Part shown: positions 32,110 through 42,663 of the stretch, one piece after another | Layout: every line of letters starts with the position of its first letter | How positions within the stretch are numbered: position 1 is the stretch's first letter | Origin: Isochrysis galbana | Taxonomy: Eukaryota > Haptophyta > Isochrysidales > Isochrysidaceae | NCBI GenBank assembly: GCA_018136815.1 | Contig: CM030945.1 | Location: forward strand, 2,176,091-2,240,090 | Direction: 5' to 3' | DNA: 64,000 nucleotides | Translations under genes and position numbers: made by a program | The notes under the pieces: model-generated | What the model saw: the letters and a program-made list of their open reading frames with translations, nothing else | The model's database searches: none | What the model was told of the DNA's origin: nothing

Positions 32110-32330
32110 GTACGAGTAGAGCTTGAGCGAGGAGGCGGGGGGGCGGGGGCGGGGGGCGGGGGGCGGGGGAGGCGGGGGGCGGGCGGGGGGGATGGGCGGG
32201 GGGGGGGGGGGGGGGGGCGGGGGGCGACGGCCGCGCGCTCGCCGACGAACCCCCCCGCCCCACTGCCCCCCCGCCCCCCGCCCCCCGCCCCCCGCCCCCC
32301 GCCCCGCCCCTCCCCCGCCCCCCACTTCCC
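32110..32330. repeat. G-run block followed by C-run block (imperfect inverted repeat)
   Basis: About 110 bases almost entirely of G with scattered C, A and T are followed by about 80 bases almost entirely of C, separated by cgacggccgcgcgctcgccg. It could form a long hairpin or G-quadruplexes. It lies about 0.5 kb upstream of the thioredoxin gene. Confidence 0.8.
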
Positions 32331-32848
32331 TCTCATTATCTCGCCTGCCTCTCTCCCCCAGCCTTTTCCTTCCCTCGCCTACTCTCTCTCTCTCGCTCTC
32401 GTCGCGACTCCAGGAGAGAGAGAGGGAGGGGGGGGAGAGGGGGAGAGAGTAGAAGGAGACAAGCAAAGGAAGAGGAGAGAGAAGCAGAGGGAACAAGGTG
32501 GACTCTCTTACCCTAACTCTGTCTTCTCCCCCTGTCCCTCCAAACTCTCCCTCTACTGAGTACGTATTACTCTAGTATGACCACCCAGGGGAGAGACCTT
32601 TTCCCTCGACGCTCCTCCTCTCCCAATGACGCCATCCTCTCTCTCTTCCTGCCCGATCTCTCCTCAACCTAGGAGTTACCCTTACAACACCCGACGCGCA
32701 GCGAGGGAGAGACCCTGTCCCGCCGCATCTCTTTGTTCTCACCCCTCCTCGCTCCTCTCTCACCTAACCACCCCTTGCCCCTTGCCCCTTCTCCGTTCTC
32801 TCTCCCCCTACATCTCTTCCCCCTCTCTGCTTGGCCCCCCGCCCCCCG

Positions 32849-33564
32849 ATGCCCTCCCTCGCCACCACCTTCCTCGTCGCCCTCGGCGGCGCTCAAGCGC
32901 TGCTTGTGCAGAGCGGGATGAGCGGGCTGGCGCGGCCGCTTGCACCGCGCGCCGCCGCGCCGCTCGCCGTTGTCGAGGATATCTCCTCGACTGAGGAGTT
33001 TGAGGCTGCCCTCAAGGAGGCGGGAGACGCTCTCGTAGTCGTCGATTACTCCACCTCCTGGTGCGGGCCGTGCAAGATCATCGCGCCGAAGTTCGACGAG
33101 ATGAGCGAGAAGTACACATCAGTCAAATTCCTCAAGGTTCGAGCAAACGCAACTGGGAGCTAGCGCCGAGGCAGGCTCGGCGTGCGCTGAAGCGCGCGCT
33201 GCGGCTGCGGCATGCCAGCAGGGAGCTCCTCCCCCAATGCACACGCGCACATCCGTTTCACCCTGCGCCCCCTCCTTGGCGCGCAGGTTATGGGTGATGC
33301 CAGTCCCGAGGCGGACAAACTGATGCGGTCGCAGGGCGTGCGCGCTCTCCCGTCGTTTCATTTTTGGAAAAACTCGAACAAACTCGACTCCATCTCGGGT
33401 GCGCAGCGTGCTCCCCCCTTTAACTGGACCGCCCTTGGGACGCAAAGTGATCCTAGCGCGGATGGCCTGGTCAGAACCTGTCCCGGACCCACACGCTGGC
33501 CGCGCTCCCTCGTTCAGGTGCCAAGACGCAGGCGTTGATCGACGCCATCGAGAGTAACATGTAG
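32849..33564 (+). CDS. Thioredoxin with N-terminal organelle-targeting extension
   Basis: Three exons: 32849-33136, 33287-33398 and 33518-33564, giving 148 residues. The ATG at 32849 opens a hydrophobic signal-like segment (MPSLATTFLVALGGAQALLV) and an Ala/Pro/Arg-rich stretch, a pattern expected for a plastid-targeted protein in an alga with a secondary plastid. The thioredoxin fold follows with the active site STSWCGPCK, KFDEMSEKY, the cis-proline segment VRALPSFHFWKN and the end GAKTQALIDAIESNM. The active-site cysteines are intact, so disulfide reductase activity is expected. Both acceptors read cag then GT. Other trafficking (secretory) is possible. Confidence 0.9.
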
Positions 33565-34170
33565 GCAACGCGCTGCTGACCCCGTGTCCCGCCGGCACCC
33601 GAACCGGGGGCGGACCTTGCGCTGAACGTGAAAGCGCGGTGGAGAATGTTGTGCGACCGCGATGGTGGCGCTCATTACATGGGAGCAAAGGATACCAAGC
33701 TGCGCACAGTTCTCGCTTAAGGGCATGTTGGTGCGTGGGATGCTGGTTGGGCCCCTTGGGATGCGTTCGCGCGTGCATCTATCGCACCTGCGTCCGGATA
33801 TTTGGTTGGCTGGGTATGCCGTCCATATCGTCACGGTGCACGCTGGCCCGTGCGCTCGGCTCTGCCTTTACGCCGGCTCACGCCTGATCTGATCACCGAA
33901 GCTGTAGCGGTAAGTAAGAGGGATACTTCGCTCTGCTCCCGCATAGCATGTCCAAGAGCTTCAGGGACACCCGCGACCGACGCCCGGCTTGTTGCTGCAT
34001 GGGCGTGGTCGGTGCATTTCAGAATTGCAGCAGGTGGCGGCCATTCAAAAGCACTGTCGTACACATCTTTAAACAGTGTTCAACTGCAATCGCAGTGCTG
34101 CACGCGCATGTTGCATGCATACCGGCACACCGGTTGTGGCATGTGCATGTAGCATGTACTTCCTAGCTAG
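33565..34170. other. Intergenic, no gene recognised
   Basis: Thioredoxin 3' flank and ordinary-composition sequence. Open frames are short and match nothing I know. Confidence 0.5.
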
Positions 34171-34171
34171 A

Positions 34172-34300
34172 AAAAGAAAGATCTGAAGATTCTGGGCTAA
34201 CACCTATGGTCAGTACAGTATCTACTACCGTTCCGCTCACATCGCCCTTACCGGTTTCAGGGGTTTAGCCCAGGTACACTACCTCGGGCCTGGTTCAGAT
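34172..34300 (-). mobile_element. LINE 3'-end fragment
   Basis: The plus strand reads aaaaagaaagatctgaag, then gggctaacacctatg and caggtacactacctcgggcc. This matches the 3' UTR and T-tailed end of the LINE at 14325-14510 in the same (minus) orientation. Confidence 0.7.
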
Positions 34301-34489
34301 GACAGATGGTAGAGAGAGGCTGCAACCTCAGGTTCTCAGGTTTGCGGTTGGCTTTTCTGGGCAAATACCCCCATATGGATGGTATAAGTGCGACGGCCAC
34401 TGCAAACGCAATTCCGATCCCTTGGGCACCCATCACTGCGCGACTGCCATTGAGAATGAGGCCACGCCGGCAACAGCACGAACGCATCC

Positions 34490-34950
34490 AGGATCCAAGC
34501 GGGCCAAAGCAGACATGAACATCAACATGGGCCGCCAACCGAAGAAACGCGCATAGACATCAACGAATTCCGCCCCATCTTTGAATCGTCAGAGGACAAC
34601 GAACTAGTACCAAGCCGCAAACTTATAGAATTACTACTTGAACGACTAAACTTAGAACACATAGTCAGGCACGAAAGCAACATCGAACGGAGCACGGAGC
34701 GACCAGGATAGCAACAAACCGCAGGGGTGCGGGGGTCAAAGTCAAAGGGCCCCCGAACGTATAACGTATAACCCACTAGGGGAGGCCAGCAACAAACCGC
34801 AGGGGTGCGGGGGTCAAAGTCAAAGGGCCCCCGAACGTATAACGTATAACCCACTAGGGGAGGCCAGAAGGCCGGGCCCCCACAACGGGGTGGTCGCCAC
34901 CCGAAGCCATAAAACACCAACGCAGGAGGCCTGCCCCTCAATAAAAAAAT
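34490..34950 (+). mobile_element. LINE 3' fragment with 79-bp tandem repeat in its UTR
   Basis: 34525-34690 codes, with one in-frame stop, for MGRQPKKRA ... IDINEFRPIFESSEDNELVPSRK, the same C-terminal block as the LINE at 14612-14760 (MGRQPKKRIDLADIRPLYEL). The 3' UTR then holds two identical 79-base units (34709-34866) containing caaagtcaaagggcccccga, and ends near aataaaaaaattttcc. The orientation is opposite to the neighbouring fragment at 34172. Confidence 0.75.
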
Positions 34951-35210
34951 TTTCCAACTGGGAAGATGCGCACCTGCACTGAGCCGCTGGCCGATGCCGC
35001 ACGCCGACGCAGGTGAAGATGTCCCTGCAGGCCCTGCAGAGACCCCGGCAGAGCCCGGGGACGGGCGGGCGGGTCATCTGAGCGCCCCGGCTTGCATTAA
35101 TGGTCATGTCTGGGGCCTAGGCTCCTTCAGACGGCGAAGGGGTAGCGAGGCGGCTTGCCTTCATTTGGTCTCCTTTCCCTCAGGGTTTCTTCCCCTCCCT
35201 GTGGGGACTC

Positions 35211-35530
35211 TCACCCTACCATGAGCCCCCCCGCGAGCACCCCGAAGGAGAGGCCCAGGAGCACCCCGTACGCGACGAGAACGGCGTCGCCTTGGCTCGG
35301 CATGAGGGCGCGCCCCCAGAGGGCCTGGTAGACGCCCACGCCGAGCACGTCGTAGCCCATCCCCTTGTGCGCGACCCGCCACACGACGCGGCGTGTGGTG
35401 CGGGCGCCGGGTGTGCCGCGCACGAGCGCGTTGAGCGGCTGCAGCAGGGCGAGGGCGAAGGCGACGATCCCGAGCGTGTGATGGGGGTGCGAGAAGTGGC
35501 GCCCTCGGCTGGCCAGACATCTCACCAACT
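35211..35530 (-). CDS. Cytochrome b561-type membrane protein, C-terminal part
   Basis: The last 100 residues of a minus-strand frame look like a cytochrome b561 domain: SHPHHTLGIVAFALALLQPL (haem-ligand-type His and first helix), an RRVVWRVAHKGMGYD block, a second helix (VLGVGVYQALWG) and a third (VAYGVLLGLSFGVLAGG). Such domains carry electrons across membranes using two haems, often fused to DOMON domains. Only about half of the expected helices are visible. The sequence upstream in this frame (to 36062) looks non-coding, so earlier exons must lie further right or be lost. The frame ends G-L-M-V-G-stop, or a donor (gtaggg) may lie just before the stop. Confidence 0.55.
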
Positions 35531-36235
35531 CCAAGGGGGGAACAGTCAAACTGGTGCAGCACAAGCTGCACCAGGGGAACGGAATGGCAGACCACCCCCA
35601 AGGGAGACCATGAAGATGGCTCTTGGGCCCAACCCGCAGTCCCTCCGTCGCCGCGGGCGACGACGAAGACAGTCGAGACAAATCAAGAACAGACCCACAG
35701 CCAAGCCTGCACCCACACAAACACCAAGAGTAGGGGTAGGCCAGGATATCCCGGATATCTATTTGGATATTTGGGCAGCTTTGCCGGAAATGGATATGTT
35801 TTGGATATGCCTGGGATATTTGGGCGTGTGTTGAGGCGGTGGCGCCCAAAAAAAAACTCTTTTGTCCGTTACTTCGGAGAGCAAGCTGCGAGTGAGAGTG
35901 AGAGGTGGAGGGGGGTGACGAGGGCTCTCGGCTGCCAGAATGCCACAAGGTGGGCTTGCACTGCTTGCCCCTGCCCGCGTGTCGCCCTACCACTGCACAA
36001 TCACCCTCATGCCGCTCGTGGCTCGCGGGTGTCCGTTTGGGGCAGCTGCATTGCTGCATCATCAGTCACCATGCGCTTGCGCGTGCGACGCGGCGAGTGA
36101 GTCACACAGCCCAGCTTGCTGCCCTTGCCCTCCCTTGCCCTTGCTCACGCGCTTGGGCGTCCCCCAAAACCGAATAAAAAGGACCGAGGGGGGGGGCGAA
36201 AGGGGAGCAAGGGCGATGTCAGGGGGAGTCCTCAG
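35531..36235. other. Intergenic or intronic; ggatat-rich patch
   Basis: Includes an inverted repeat ctggtgcagc...gctgcaccag near 35550-35580 and a patch of repeated ggatat words at 35740-35825. May contain upstream exons of the b561-type gene, but I cannot identify them. Confidence 0.4.
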
Positions 36236-36249
36236 CGAGAGGGACGGGG

Positions 36250-37640
36250 GATAGCAGAATAGTAGGCACCTTCAAGAATATTTTTTTTCGGGATGTGTCC
36301 AACTAGATGAGAGTATAGGACCCTCTTGCGCTTCATGTGGTCCCGGTGAAGCGCGCGAGCGTTGTCATCAATGAATCTCCCATCCGCATTGAAAATTGGA
36401 GTGGGTGGGGCGCCACCGAAGAGGGCCCTGTCGACGTTATTTTGCTCTGCAAATCCGCAGATGTCTTGGCCGTACATACAAGATATGATGTCGCTGTCAC
36501 CAATAAAGTCGCGGGAGAAAGCGTCGCAGAAATCGCGAACGAAGAGATCAAAAGAGAGTCCCGGGGTGCCGTCGAACGGGGCACAGCGGTATCGCTTCGC
36601 ATCGAAGTCCGGGCGAACATCGCAAGAATCACCCATCATTAACGCACACTCCCCCATCGTCCGGCGAGAGACGAACAAACAACGACAACGAAGGACTGAG
36701 AGGAGAGAGGCAAAACCGGCAAGGACGAAGCGGACGAAGCGACGGCGAGAGGCGGAGACTCCCGCGAGGACTCCCGCCAGCAAGGCCGTAGTTAGACAAG
36801 ATAAGAAGAAGCATAGAACGTCCCACAAGCTCGAGGCTGTCCTGGCAGAGGCAGAGACTGCCAGAGAAGGTGAGAATTCCCAAGGACGGCGGGATCGGCG
36901 GGCGAGGTCGCGGGCGAGCCACCAACCCTCGACGGTCCAAAGAGGAGCAAGGACCATCGCAGAGGGGACGGGGGCGCGCTGGGCCGGCGAGTGGCGGCGA
37001 GAATTTTGAAGATGAAGATGCCCTTGAGAGTGGTTAGCATGAACAGAGAATGCGAGAACACACTTATCCTCAGCGCGGGTGAAATCGGTCTTGGCATTGG
37101 GAGGCGGTAGGGCCCCGGGGCCCGGGTCACGACGAGCCCAAAGAGCACCCGCGCAGTGGGAGTCGCCGGCTGATTCCGCCATCGTGAGAACTTGTGGGAC
37201 TTTGTCAAAAAAAGTCTGCTCGGCCAACTTCCCCCCTCCTTCAAACAAGGTAGAGGGTATAGGGTATCCCGAAGGTCGGCGCGAGTGGCGAGAACGGCGC
37301 GGGGCCGGCGAGGGGGGTCGAGACGGGCCTTAGAGGCCCCGAGAGACGAGAGACGAGCCCATCCAAAGGGATGGGGGAGGCCCAAACATTTGAGGGATGA
37401 GTGGTCGAGAGAAGCCCAAAGGGTAATTCGGGCATGTGGAGGTCGAGGACGGTCGAGATCGAGCGATGCGAGCGTTCGGATCTCTCGGCGGGGGTACCAT
37501 GTTCGAATAGAGCGCGTGGGACAGCCGTGGGCAGGCCCATACCGAGTAGCGAGACGAGGGCTAGATGTAGCATGGTCTTAGCGACGCAAGGAGGGGGACG
37601 AGATCGGAGGACACCCAATTAAGCGTACACCAAGGCACAT
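36250..37640 (-). mobile_element. Ty1/copia-like 5' fragment: possible LTR, primer-binding site, leader, gag start
   Basis: A fossil fragment. Minus-strand order: a possible short LTR end (about 37500-37640, ending gaaca), the primer-binding-site-like tggtacccccgccgaga (about 37482-37499) shared with the element at 31.7 kb, a leader of about 0.8 kb, and a gag-like part (about 36660-36290) with RYRCAPFDGTPGLSFDLFVR, a copia-type N-terminal gag motif. It ends at a T-run shared with 5115-5155. It is truncated, and neither pol nor a second LTR follows. Confidence 0.6.
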
Positions 37641-37735
37641 GGGGACTATGAGCCCCTTCTACTACAAAACTTCAGACACTCTTCCTCTCTTGCCCTCGCT
37701 CTCTCTCCTCTCCCCTCCGGCAGCTGCCGGAGGGG

Positions 37736-39032
37736 ATGCTGCGGCCGCCGCGCCGTGCGGACGGGCCACCCGCCGCGCTCTTGGTGCTGTGCGCGCTGCT
37801 CGGCGCGGGCGCGAGGGCGGAGGGGCAGCAATGCACGCTCGACCCAAGCTGCGCGCTCCACTGCGCTGACGGGCTGCCCGAGCAGCTTGCGGCCGGGCTG
37901 AATCTCTCTGGCTTCAACAAGCACTTCAACGCCAACGGCTACTACGCGGCGCTTGACACTGAGAAGGGCGACGCGTGCGTCCCGCCGCGCCGCATACCAA
38001 CAAATGTTGTCCATGCCTCGCACCCTGCCGCACGCTGTTCGCTGAGTTGCAACTGACGCGACCCTGCGCCTCCACCTCGCCCACAGTTACTACTTGCTGC
38101 CCTGTTCTGCCATCACTTCGGTGACATGTGCGGATGCGATGGAAGGGACTCCAGCTGCGCTGACTTCGTTCGCCGATGGTGGCACCAGTCCGCCACACAT
38201 GCAAGGGAATTGCGCCTCGTGTGGCATGTGGAGCAAGCAGAGGTGCGTGAGAAGCCGACCCTGAGCACAGCTGAACACATGCGAGTGGATCCATGTAGAC
38301 ATTTGGGTCCCCTTTCGCCCCTTTGTCTCAGCTGCCGCATCGAGATCAACGGCATGGCTTTCAGTATCCATTGCAGCTATCCCGGCGGTTCGCCTGGTCA
38401 ACGGAGTCTTACTGTACACTATCATTGCGCGGAAGAGTACGCCCTCCCCACGGCGATGCAGGTGTGGCGAGGGGTGTGGGGCTTGCGGGACGATGGAGCC
38501 TTATTTTGAGGCGATCCGATGCCCTTTGCAGCTCAATGCCACGCGATGTTCTTTCCGAGGTCCGTTCCTTTTAGCACGACGCTGCATTATGTGCCACATG
38601 GAACTCGCTGTCAGCCTGCAGTGAACCCACCTGGGCATACACGCTCCTCCCCATGGGCAGGTCGATGTGGCAGGTGTGAGAACTGAATACGACATTACTT
38701 TCCGAGGCCCCGCAGTGTGCCCCATTGGAGGAGGAGGCGGTCCAGGTGGCGGAGAAGAAGAAGGATGGGGTGGCCTTTCTTGGTTTTCATCGTTGCTACT
38801 CGTTCTTCTCGGGTTGGCTGCTGTCTACATTGGAGTTGGGTATGCATACAACAAAAATGTACGCCTCAACCCTTGGCGGGCACACTCTGGTGACGGCTCC
38901 TCTAGCGGCGCCCGCCTCTATGATGCAGCGAACACGTCAGCCAGTAGGACACCGTCACGCGCCTCACCTATGACTCATCTGTACGCGGGCATGCGATTAC
39001 GGATCGGGATCTGGGGTTGCGCGGCCCCTTGA
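37736..39032 (+). CDS. MRH-domain type I membrane protein (Atg27 / mannose-6-phosphate-receptor-like)
   Basis: Four exons read in frame: 37736-37974, 38087-38242, 38332-38461 and 38661-39032. A signal peptide (ALLVLCALLGAGARA) is followed by a Cys-rich luminal domain with the landmarks of mannose-6-phosphate-receptor-homology folds: GYYAALDTEKGDA, YYLLPC, NCASCGMW, a SYPGGSPGQRS loop, HYHCAEEY and YDITFRGPAVCP. A Gly/Glu-rich linker leads to one membrane helix (SSLLLVLLGLAAVYIGVGYAYN) and a tail of about 60 residues. Proteins of this design sort glycoproteins or membranes between Golgi, endosome and autophagosome. The tail lacks the usual final FW-type motif; a further intron there is possible. 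Confidence 0.75.
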
Positions 39033-39849
39033 TCGTTCTCATGCCGACCGTCCCCGCTACATACATTGGTTGCCTTAGGTACATGGACTGTCTGGGACCG
39101 AAGCATTGCCCCATCGCGAATTCTGGCTAGAGCTCCCCTCAGTTTTGAGTGAGGCCTGCGCACGCACCGGTAGAGAGGTGCGCGACGTGCTTCGCTCCTG
39201 GCGACGTCCAGCGGGTGTCACAGAGCCCCTCGCGCCATCAGATCAGCCTGCTTGAAGGCTGGCGCATGTTGCTGTGCGTGGGATGCCTCGTACATTTTTC
39301 TCCGGTGGCAATCCACCAGTCGAAGCTAGGTAATTCACTTGCACGCGCTGCAGTGCCATCACATCTTTCGGGCGTAGATGTTATACCCGAGTTACAATGG
39401 TACCGGCCGAAAGAGAAACTAGAGCCGCTAAGGTTTCGGGCCCTTTGGGCCGAGACCTAATAGCAAATAGTATTAAGCCCGGTCACTCACTCATTTTAAC
39501 CACTATTTTCCACCTTCCCTGGGTGTCCAAGGATTCCGCAGGGCCCCCCCCTACCTGCCCCGCCAGTCAGCCAGTCGCCTCCCCCCTCCGACCAACCCCC
39601 TCACCCCCTCCCACCCCACGAAAGGCAATGGCATCGAGACCAAAAGCGTTCAATTATCCCCATCCCTGCTGACACCTTTCATTGTCACCTGGAGGTTACT
39701 TGAGTCAACTTGACCCTTCACATGTTGAAACACACACGTGGTCTGACTCCATTCACTCGATTTGGGGCAGGGTGGATATATCGTTGAAATCACGATATCT
39801 CATCCCATGTTGGTTTCCCTCCAAAGAAAATTGATCGAATGGGGCTCGG
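39033..39849. other. Intergenic; one dispersed repeat
   Basis: 39470-39620 is the inverted copy of 8375-8600. No gene is recognised in the rest. Confidence 0.5.
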
Positions 39850-40475
39850 AAGCTTGGCTGGGGTGAAGGTGTTGGTCGGAGGGTTGGAGCTTTTGGGAGT
39901 CGGAGCTTGGGTTAGAGCCTGGGTTGGAGATTGGGTGGGGGTTGGAGCTTGGCTGGGGCGAAGGTGTTGGTCGGAGGAGGGAGTTGGAGCTTTTGGGAGT
40001 CGGAGCTTGGGTGGGGTTGGAGCTCGGATGGGTTTGGAGCTTGGGTGGGTGGGGTTGGAGCTCGGAGCTCGGGTGGTTGGCTGGGGCGAAGGTGTTGGTC
40101 GGAGGTTGGAGCGTCGGAGCTTGAGTGGGGTTGGAGCTTGAGTGGAGTTTGGGCTGGTGGCTGGGGGTGTTGGTCGGAGGGTTGGAGCTTTTGGGAGTCG
40201 GAGCTTGGGTGGGGTTAGAAGCTTGGGTTGGAGCGTCGGAGCTTGAGTGGGGTTGGAGCTTGAGTGGAGTTTGGGCTGGTGGCTGGGGGTGTTGGTCGGA
40301 GGGTTGGAGCTTTTGGGAGTCGGAGCTTGGGTGGGGTTAGAAGCTTGGGTTGGAGCTGGGGCGAAGGTGTTGGTCGATGAGTTGGAGCTTTTGGGAGTCG
40401 GAGCTTGAGTGGGGTTGGTGGAGTTGGAGCTTGGGTGGGGTTGGGTGTTGGTCGGATGAGCTTTTGGGAGTCGGA
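39850..40475 (+). repeat. GGAGCTT-type minisatellite
   Basis: Degenerate repeats of ggagcttttgggagtcggag and ggtggggttggagcttgg fill about 620 bases. One 122-base higher-order unit (from about 40137) is repeated almost exactly at 40259. Long open frames on both strands (WSLGGVGA / SNPTQAPTPKS) are translations of the repeat, so none is called as a gene. Confidence 0.9.
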
Positions 40476-40477
40476 GG

Positions 40478-40594
40478 TTAACGTTATGTACGAAAACGCT
40501 ACGCGGACACAAAACCACTCTAAAAGCGCACTTTCCTCCATCCAGCCACCCGCAGCACTTGGGCCTCGCATAGCGTTTTCGTACACAACGTTAA
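40478..40594. mobile_element. MITE with TTAA ends and 27-bp terminal inverted repeats
   Basis: A 117-base unit that starts ttaacgttatgtacgaaaac and ends with its inverse, gttttcgtacacaacgttaa, each followed inward by gctacgcg or its partner. The arms differ at only two or three positions, and TTAA at both ends is the piggyBac-type target. A single arm of the same family lies at 63521-63544. Confidence 0.85.
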
Positions 40595-40645
40595 AAAAAT
40601 GTGTACCTCTGATGTAGAACTCACCCACGCACTCTCCTCTCGATC

Positions 40646-41191
40646 ATGGACGTTTGTGAGCTTGATGATCACAAGATTCGAGTTTTACGCAGTGATGAGT
40701 GGTGTGGTAAAGAATTCGTCTGGCCCATTGAGCATTCGAATGAAATTGAGCGATGTCGCTCAATGGGGAAGAGCTACGGTCTGGATGCGAATGGTAAGCA
40801 TCTGATTCATATGTGTGACGTTGATACTGAGCTCAGGTGTAGTGAAAGTGATGTGAGTGTGGTTTGCCCAAAGATGGGTGAATCTGTTGGTGATGGTCTT
40901 GGATCTGTTGGATCTGTTGGTGATGGTCTTGGATCTGTTGGTGATGGTCGTGGATCTGTTGGTGACGATGCGAGTACTACTCTAATCCTCCGCCTCGCAA
41001 CGTTTGTTCTTGATGTCGACCATGGAGGGTTGGGCGTGCGCTTTGCAGAAGCGCGCTTTGGTCTCCCACGTCAGCAGAAAATATTTGGTGGGGAGGGTTG
41101 TCGCGCTTGCGCACATAGCCGTTCATCTACAAACGTGGTGGGCATTCCGTTGGAAGAGAGTTGGCCCTCTAGAGATGCCCACCTGCGGTGA
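40646..41191 (+). CDS. Unrecognised 181-aa frame with VGDGLGS repeats
   Basis: An open frame from ATG 40646. The N-terminal 75 residues have ordinary composition (DDHKIRVLRSDEWCGKEF) and may be real coding sequence. Then a 15-30-base repeat gives VGDGLGSVGSVGDGLGSVGD, followed by unrecognised sequence. No family match. Its left end is close to the MITE at 40594 and no promoter can be seen, so it may be a gene remnant. Confidence 0.25.
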   Translation: MDVCELDDHKIRVLRSDEWCGKEFVWPIEHSNEIERCRSMGKSYGLDANGKHLIHMCDVDTELRCSESDVSVVCPKMGESVGDGLGSVGSVGDGLGSVGDGRGSVGDDASTTLILRLATFVLDVDHGGLGVRFAEARFGLPRQQKIFGGEGCRACAHSRSSTNVVGIPLEESWPSRDAHLR

Positions 41192-41494
41192 ATGGCACGT
41201 TCAGCCAGGCCCTGAAATGGGGTTCGTCTTCTTTTGTCGATGAAGGGGCGGTGAGTGTGGAAGCCTTTGGAAAAGTCAGCAGCTCCACGGTGTGTGGGAG
41301 CACTTGGATGAACAAGCAGCCTTGAAGCACGCGTCGACCAGCTCCAGTTGACCCCCGACCAACAAGCAAGGTTGACCGGACACTCACCGGGTGTCATCGA
41401 ATAGTATTACTAATATTACTTTGGGGGGGGTTGATAACGTGATGGTAACAAAACGCTCACAAAACCACGCGCCTTCCTAGCCGCCCGCATGAGT
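41192..41494. other. Intergenic, nothing recognised
   Basis: Ordinary sequence with an unbroken G stretch near 41422-41431. No gene or known repeat seen. Confidence 0.45.
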
Positions 41495-41700
41495 GTGCAG
41501 CGCGTACCTTACACGAATATTCATGCCTACAGCCTTCAGCTTCAGATGGGCAGGAATACAACAGAAGGGGGGCACGGGGCCCCCATGACCCTATCAGTTT
41601 TACTGATAGTTGACCAAGACCAACATAGAAGACGATATATAACGACGAAGGCACGTACCCATGCCGAAATATTCATGCCAGGAGGCCTGAATACAACAGC
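41495..41700 (-). repeat. Inverted LTR-like fragments flanking a solo double hairpin
   Basis: 41495-41560 is the reverse complement of the start of the LTR-like repeat (accttacacgaatattcatg). It is followed at once by the GC hairpin ggggggcacggggccccc, cat, and the AT hairpin ctatcagttttactgatag (41591-41609). 41665-41700 repeats the LTR start again. So only about 50 bases of the hairpin family remain here, joined to LTR sequence. Confidence 0.75.
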
Positions 41701-41789
41701 TTCAGGACCGCAGGTGTGTGCATCACGTCACCTGTTTACACACTCTCTCTCCCTCTCCTCATCCCAACCTCGCCGTACACTTCTCACTT

Positions 41790-42390
41790 CTGTGCAGGGA
41801 GCAGGGAGTGCAACTACGTTGTCTTGGGAGTGCGGGCGAAGCGAGGCGGCCATCTCGGAGGCGCACACGACCGTAGTGACCCACATTCACAATAAGTTCC
41901 CCCACCTGGTGGACTCGCGGAGTTTTTCATCTTTTGCCCCCTTGTTTCCACTTTTTGCCTCTGCGTTTCTTTCCGTGGGCCGTGGGGGTCCCAGTGCCCA
42001 GTGCCGAACCTGGTGGGGTTTGTTGATGGCAAGCTGTGGGAGACCGCACGGCCTGTGCGTGGTCAACAATTCTATTATTCAGGCCACAAGAGGTGTCATG
42101 GGGTGAAGATTCAGGGTCTAGTCTTCCCTAATGGCATACAGCCTTGGCCTTTCGGCCCTGTGCACGGCTCACGACACGACTCCTTTTTGTGCCGGCAGTC
42201 GGGGTTGTTGCACATAATGCGTATGTGCTGCGGTGCTGGCCAAACGTACTGCTTGTTCGGCGACTCGGCGTATCCACAATCGGCCTACCTTCCTCTTCCA
42301 ACTCTCCGGTTTAAGGAAGGATTGAGGATCGTGACTTCTTTGAACGAGCTCTTCGAACCTTCTTCCAACGTAGTTTCAACCCCGCAAAAA
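41790..42390 (+). mobile_element. PIF/Harbinger DNA transposase fragment
   Basis: The translation from about 42001 (PNLVGFVDGKLWETARP, YYSGHKRCHGVKIQGL, VFPNGIQPWPFGPVHGSRHD, YCLFGDSAYPQSAYLPLP) is a DDE_Tnp_4 nuclease domain with two of its acidic residues in GFVDGK and GDSAYP contexts. The preceding 41880-41995 (HIHNKFPHLVDSRSF) belongs to the same protein but in another frame; the frame change falls near 42000, beside a small duplication (cagtgcccagtgcc). The N-terminal part, the last acidic motif and the terminal repeats are not found, so it is a decayed fragment. Confidence 0.85.
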
Positions 42391-42663
42391 CCCCCGACTC
42401 TCTCCACATGTCCTCATGTCGCTCCGTCGCTCCTTGCGCTTTATAAATATAATCTTAGCGTCTGTAGAACAAAAGGTGAGGAGGACAAAGGAGGAGAGCG
42501 AGCGCTGGGGGGGGGGGGGTCGAGCGAGTCGAGAAGAAAAGAGAAGAGAAGAGAAGAGTGAGCCAGAGCCGCGAGCAGCAGCCGAGATCCATCTTCTCTG
42601 TAGAGTACCCACTCACAGCTCTCTCTCTCTCTCTTGTTCCCACGCCTTCAGCTGAGCTCCGCC

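Noticed and set aside
32123-32452. Gly/Arg- and Pro-rich frames in the G/C block
   Set aside because: Pure composition effect of G- and C-runs; open on both strands.
39790-40518. Long Pro/Thr/Ser-rich frame on the minus strand as a cell-wall protein
   Set aside because: It is the translation of a GGAGCTT minisatellite, and the opposite strand is equally open.
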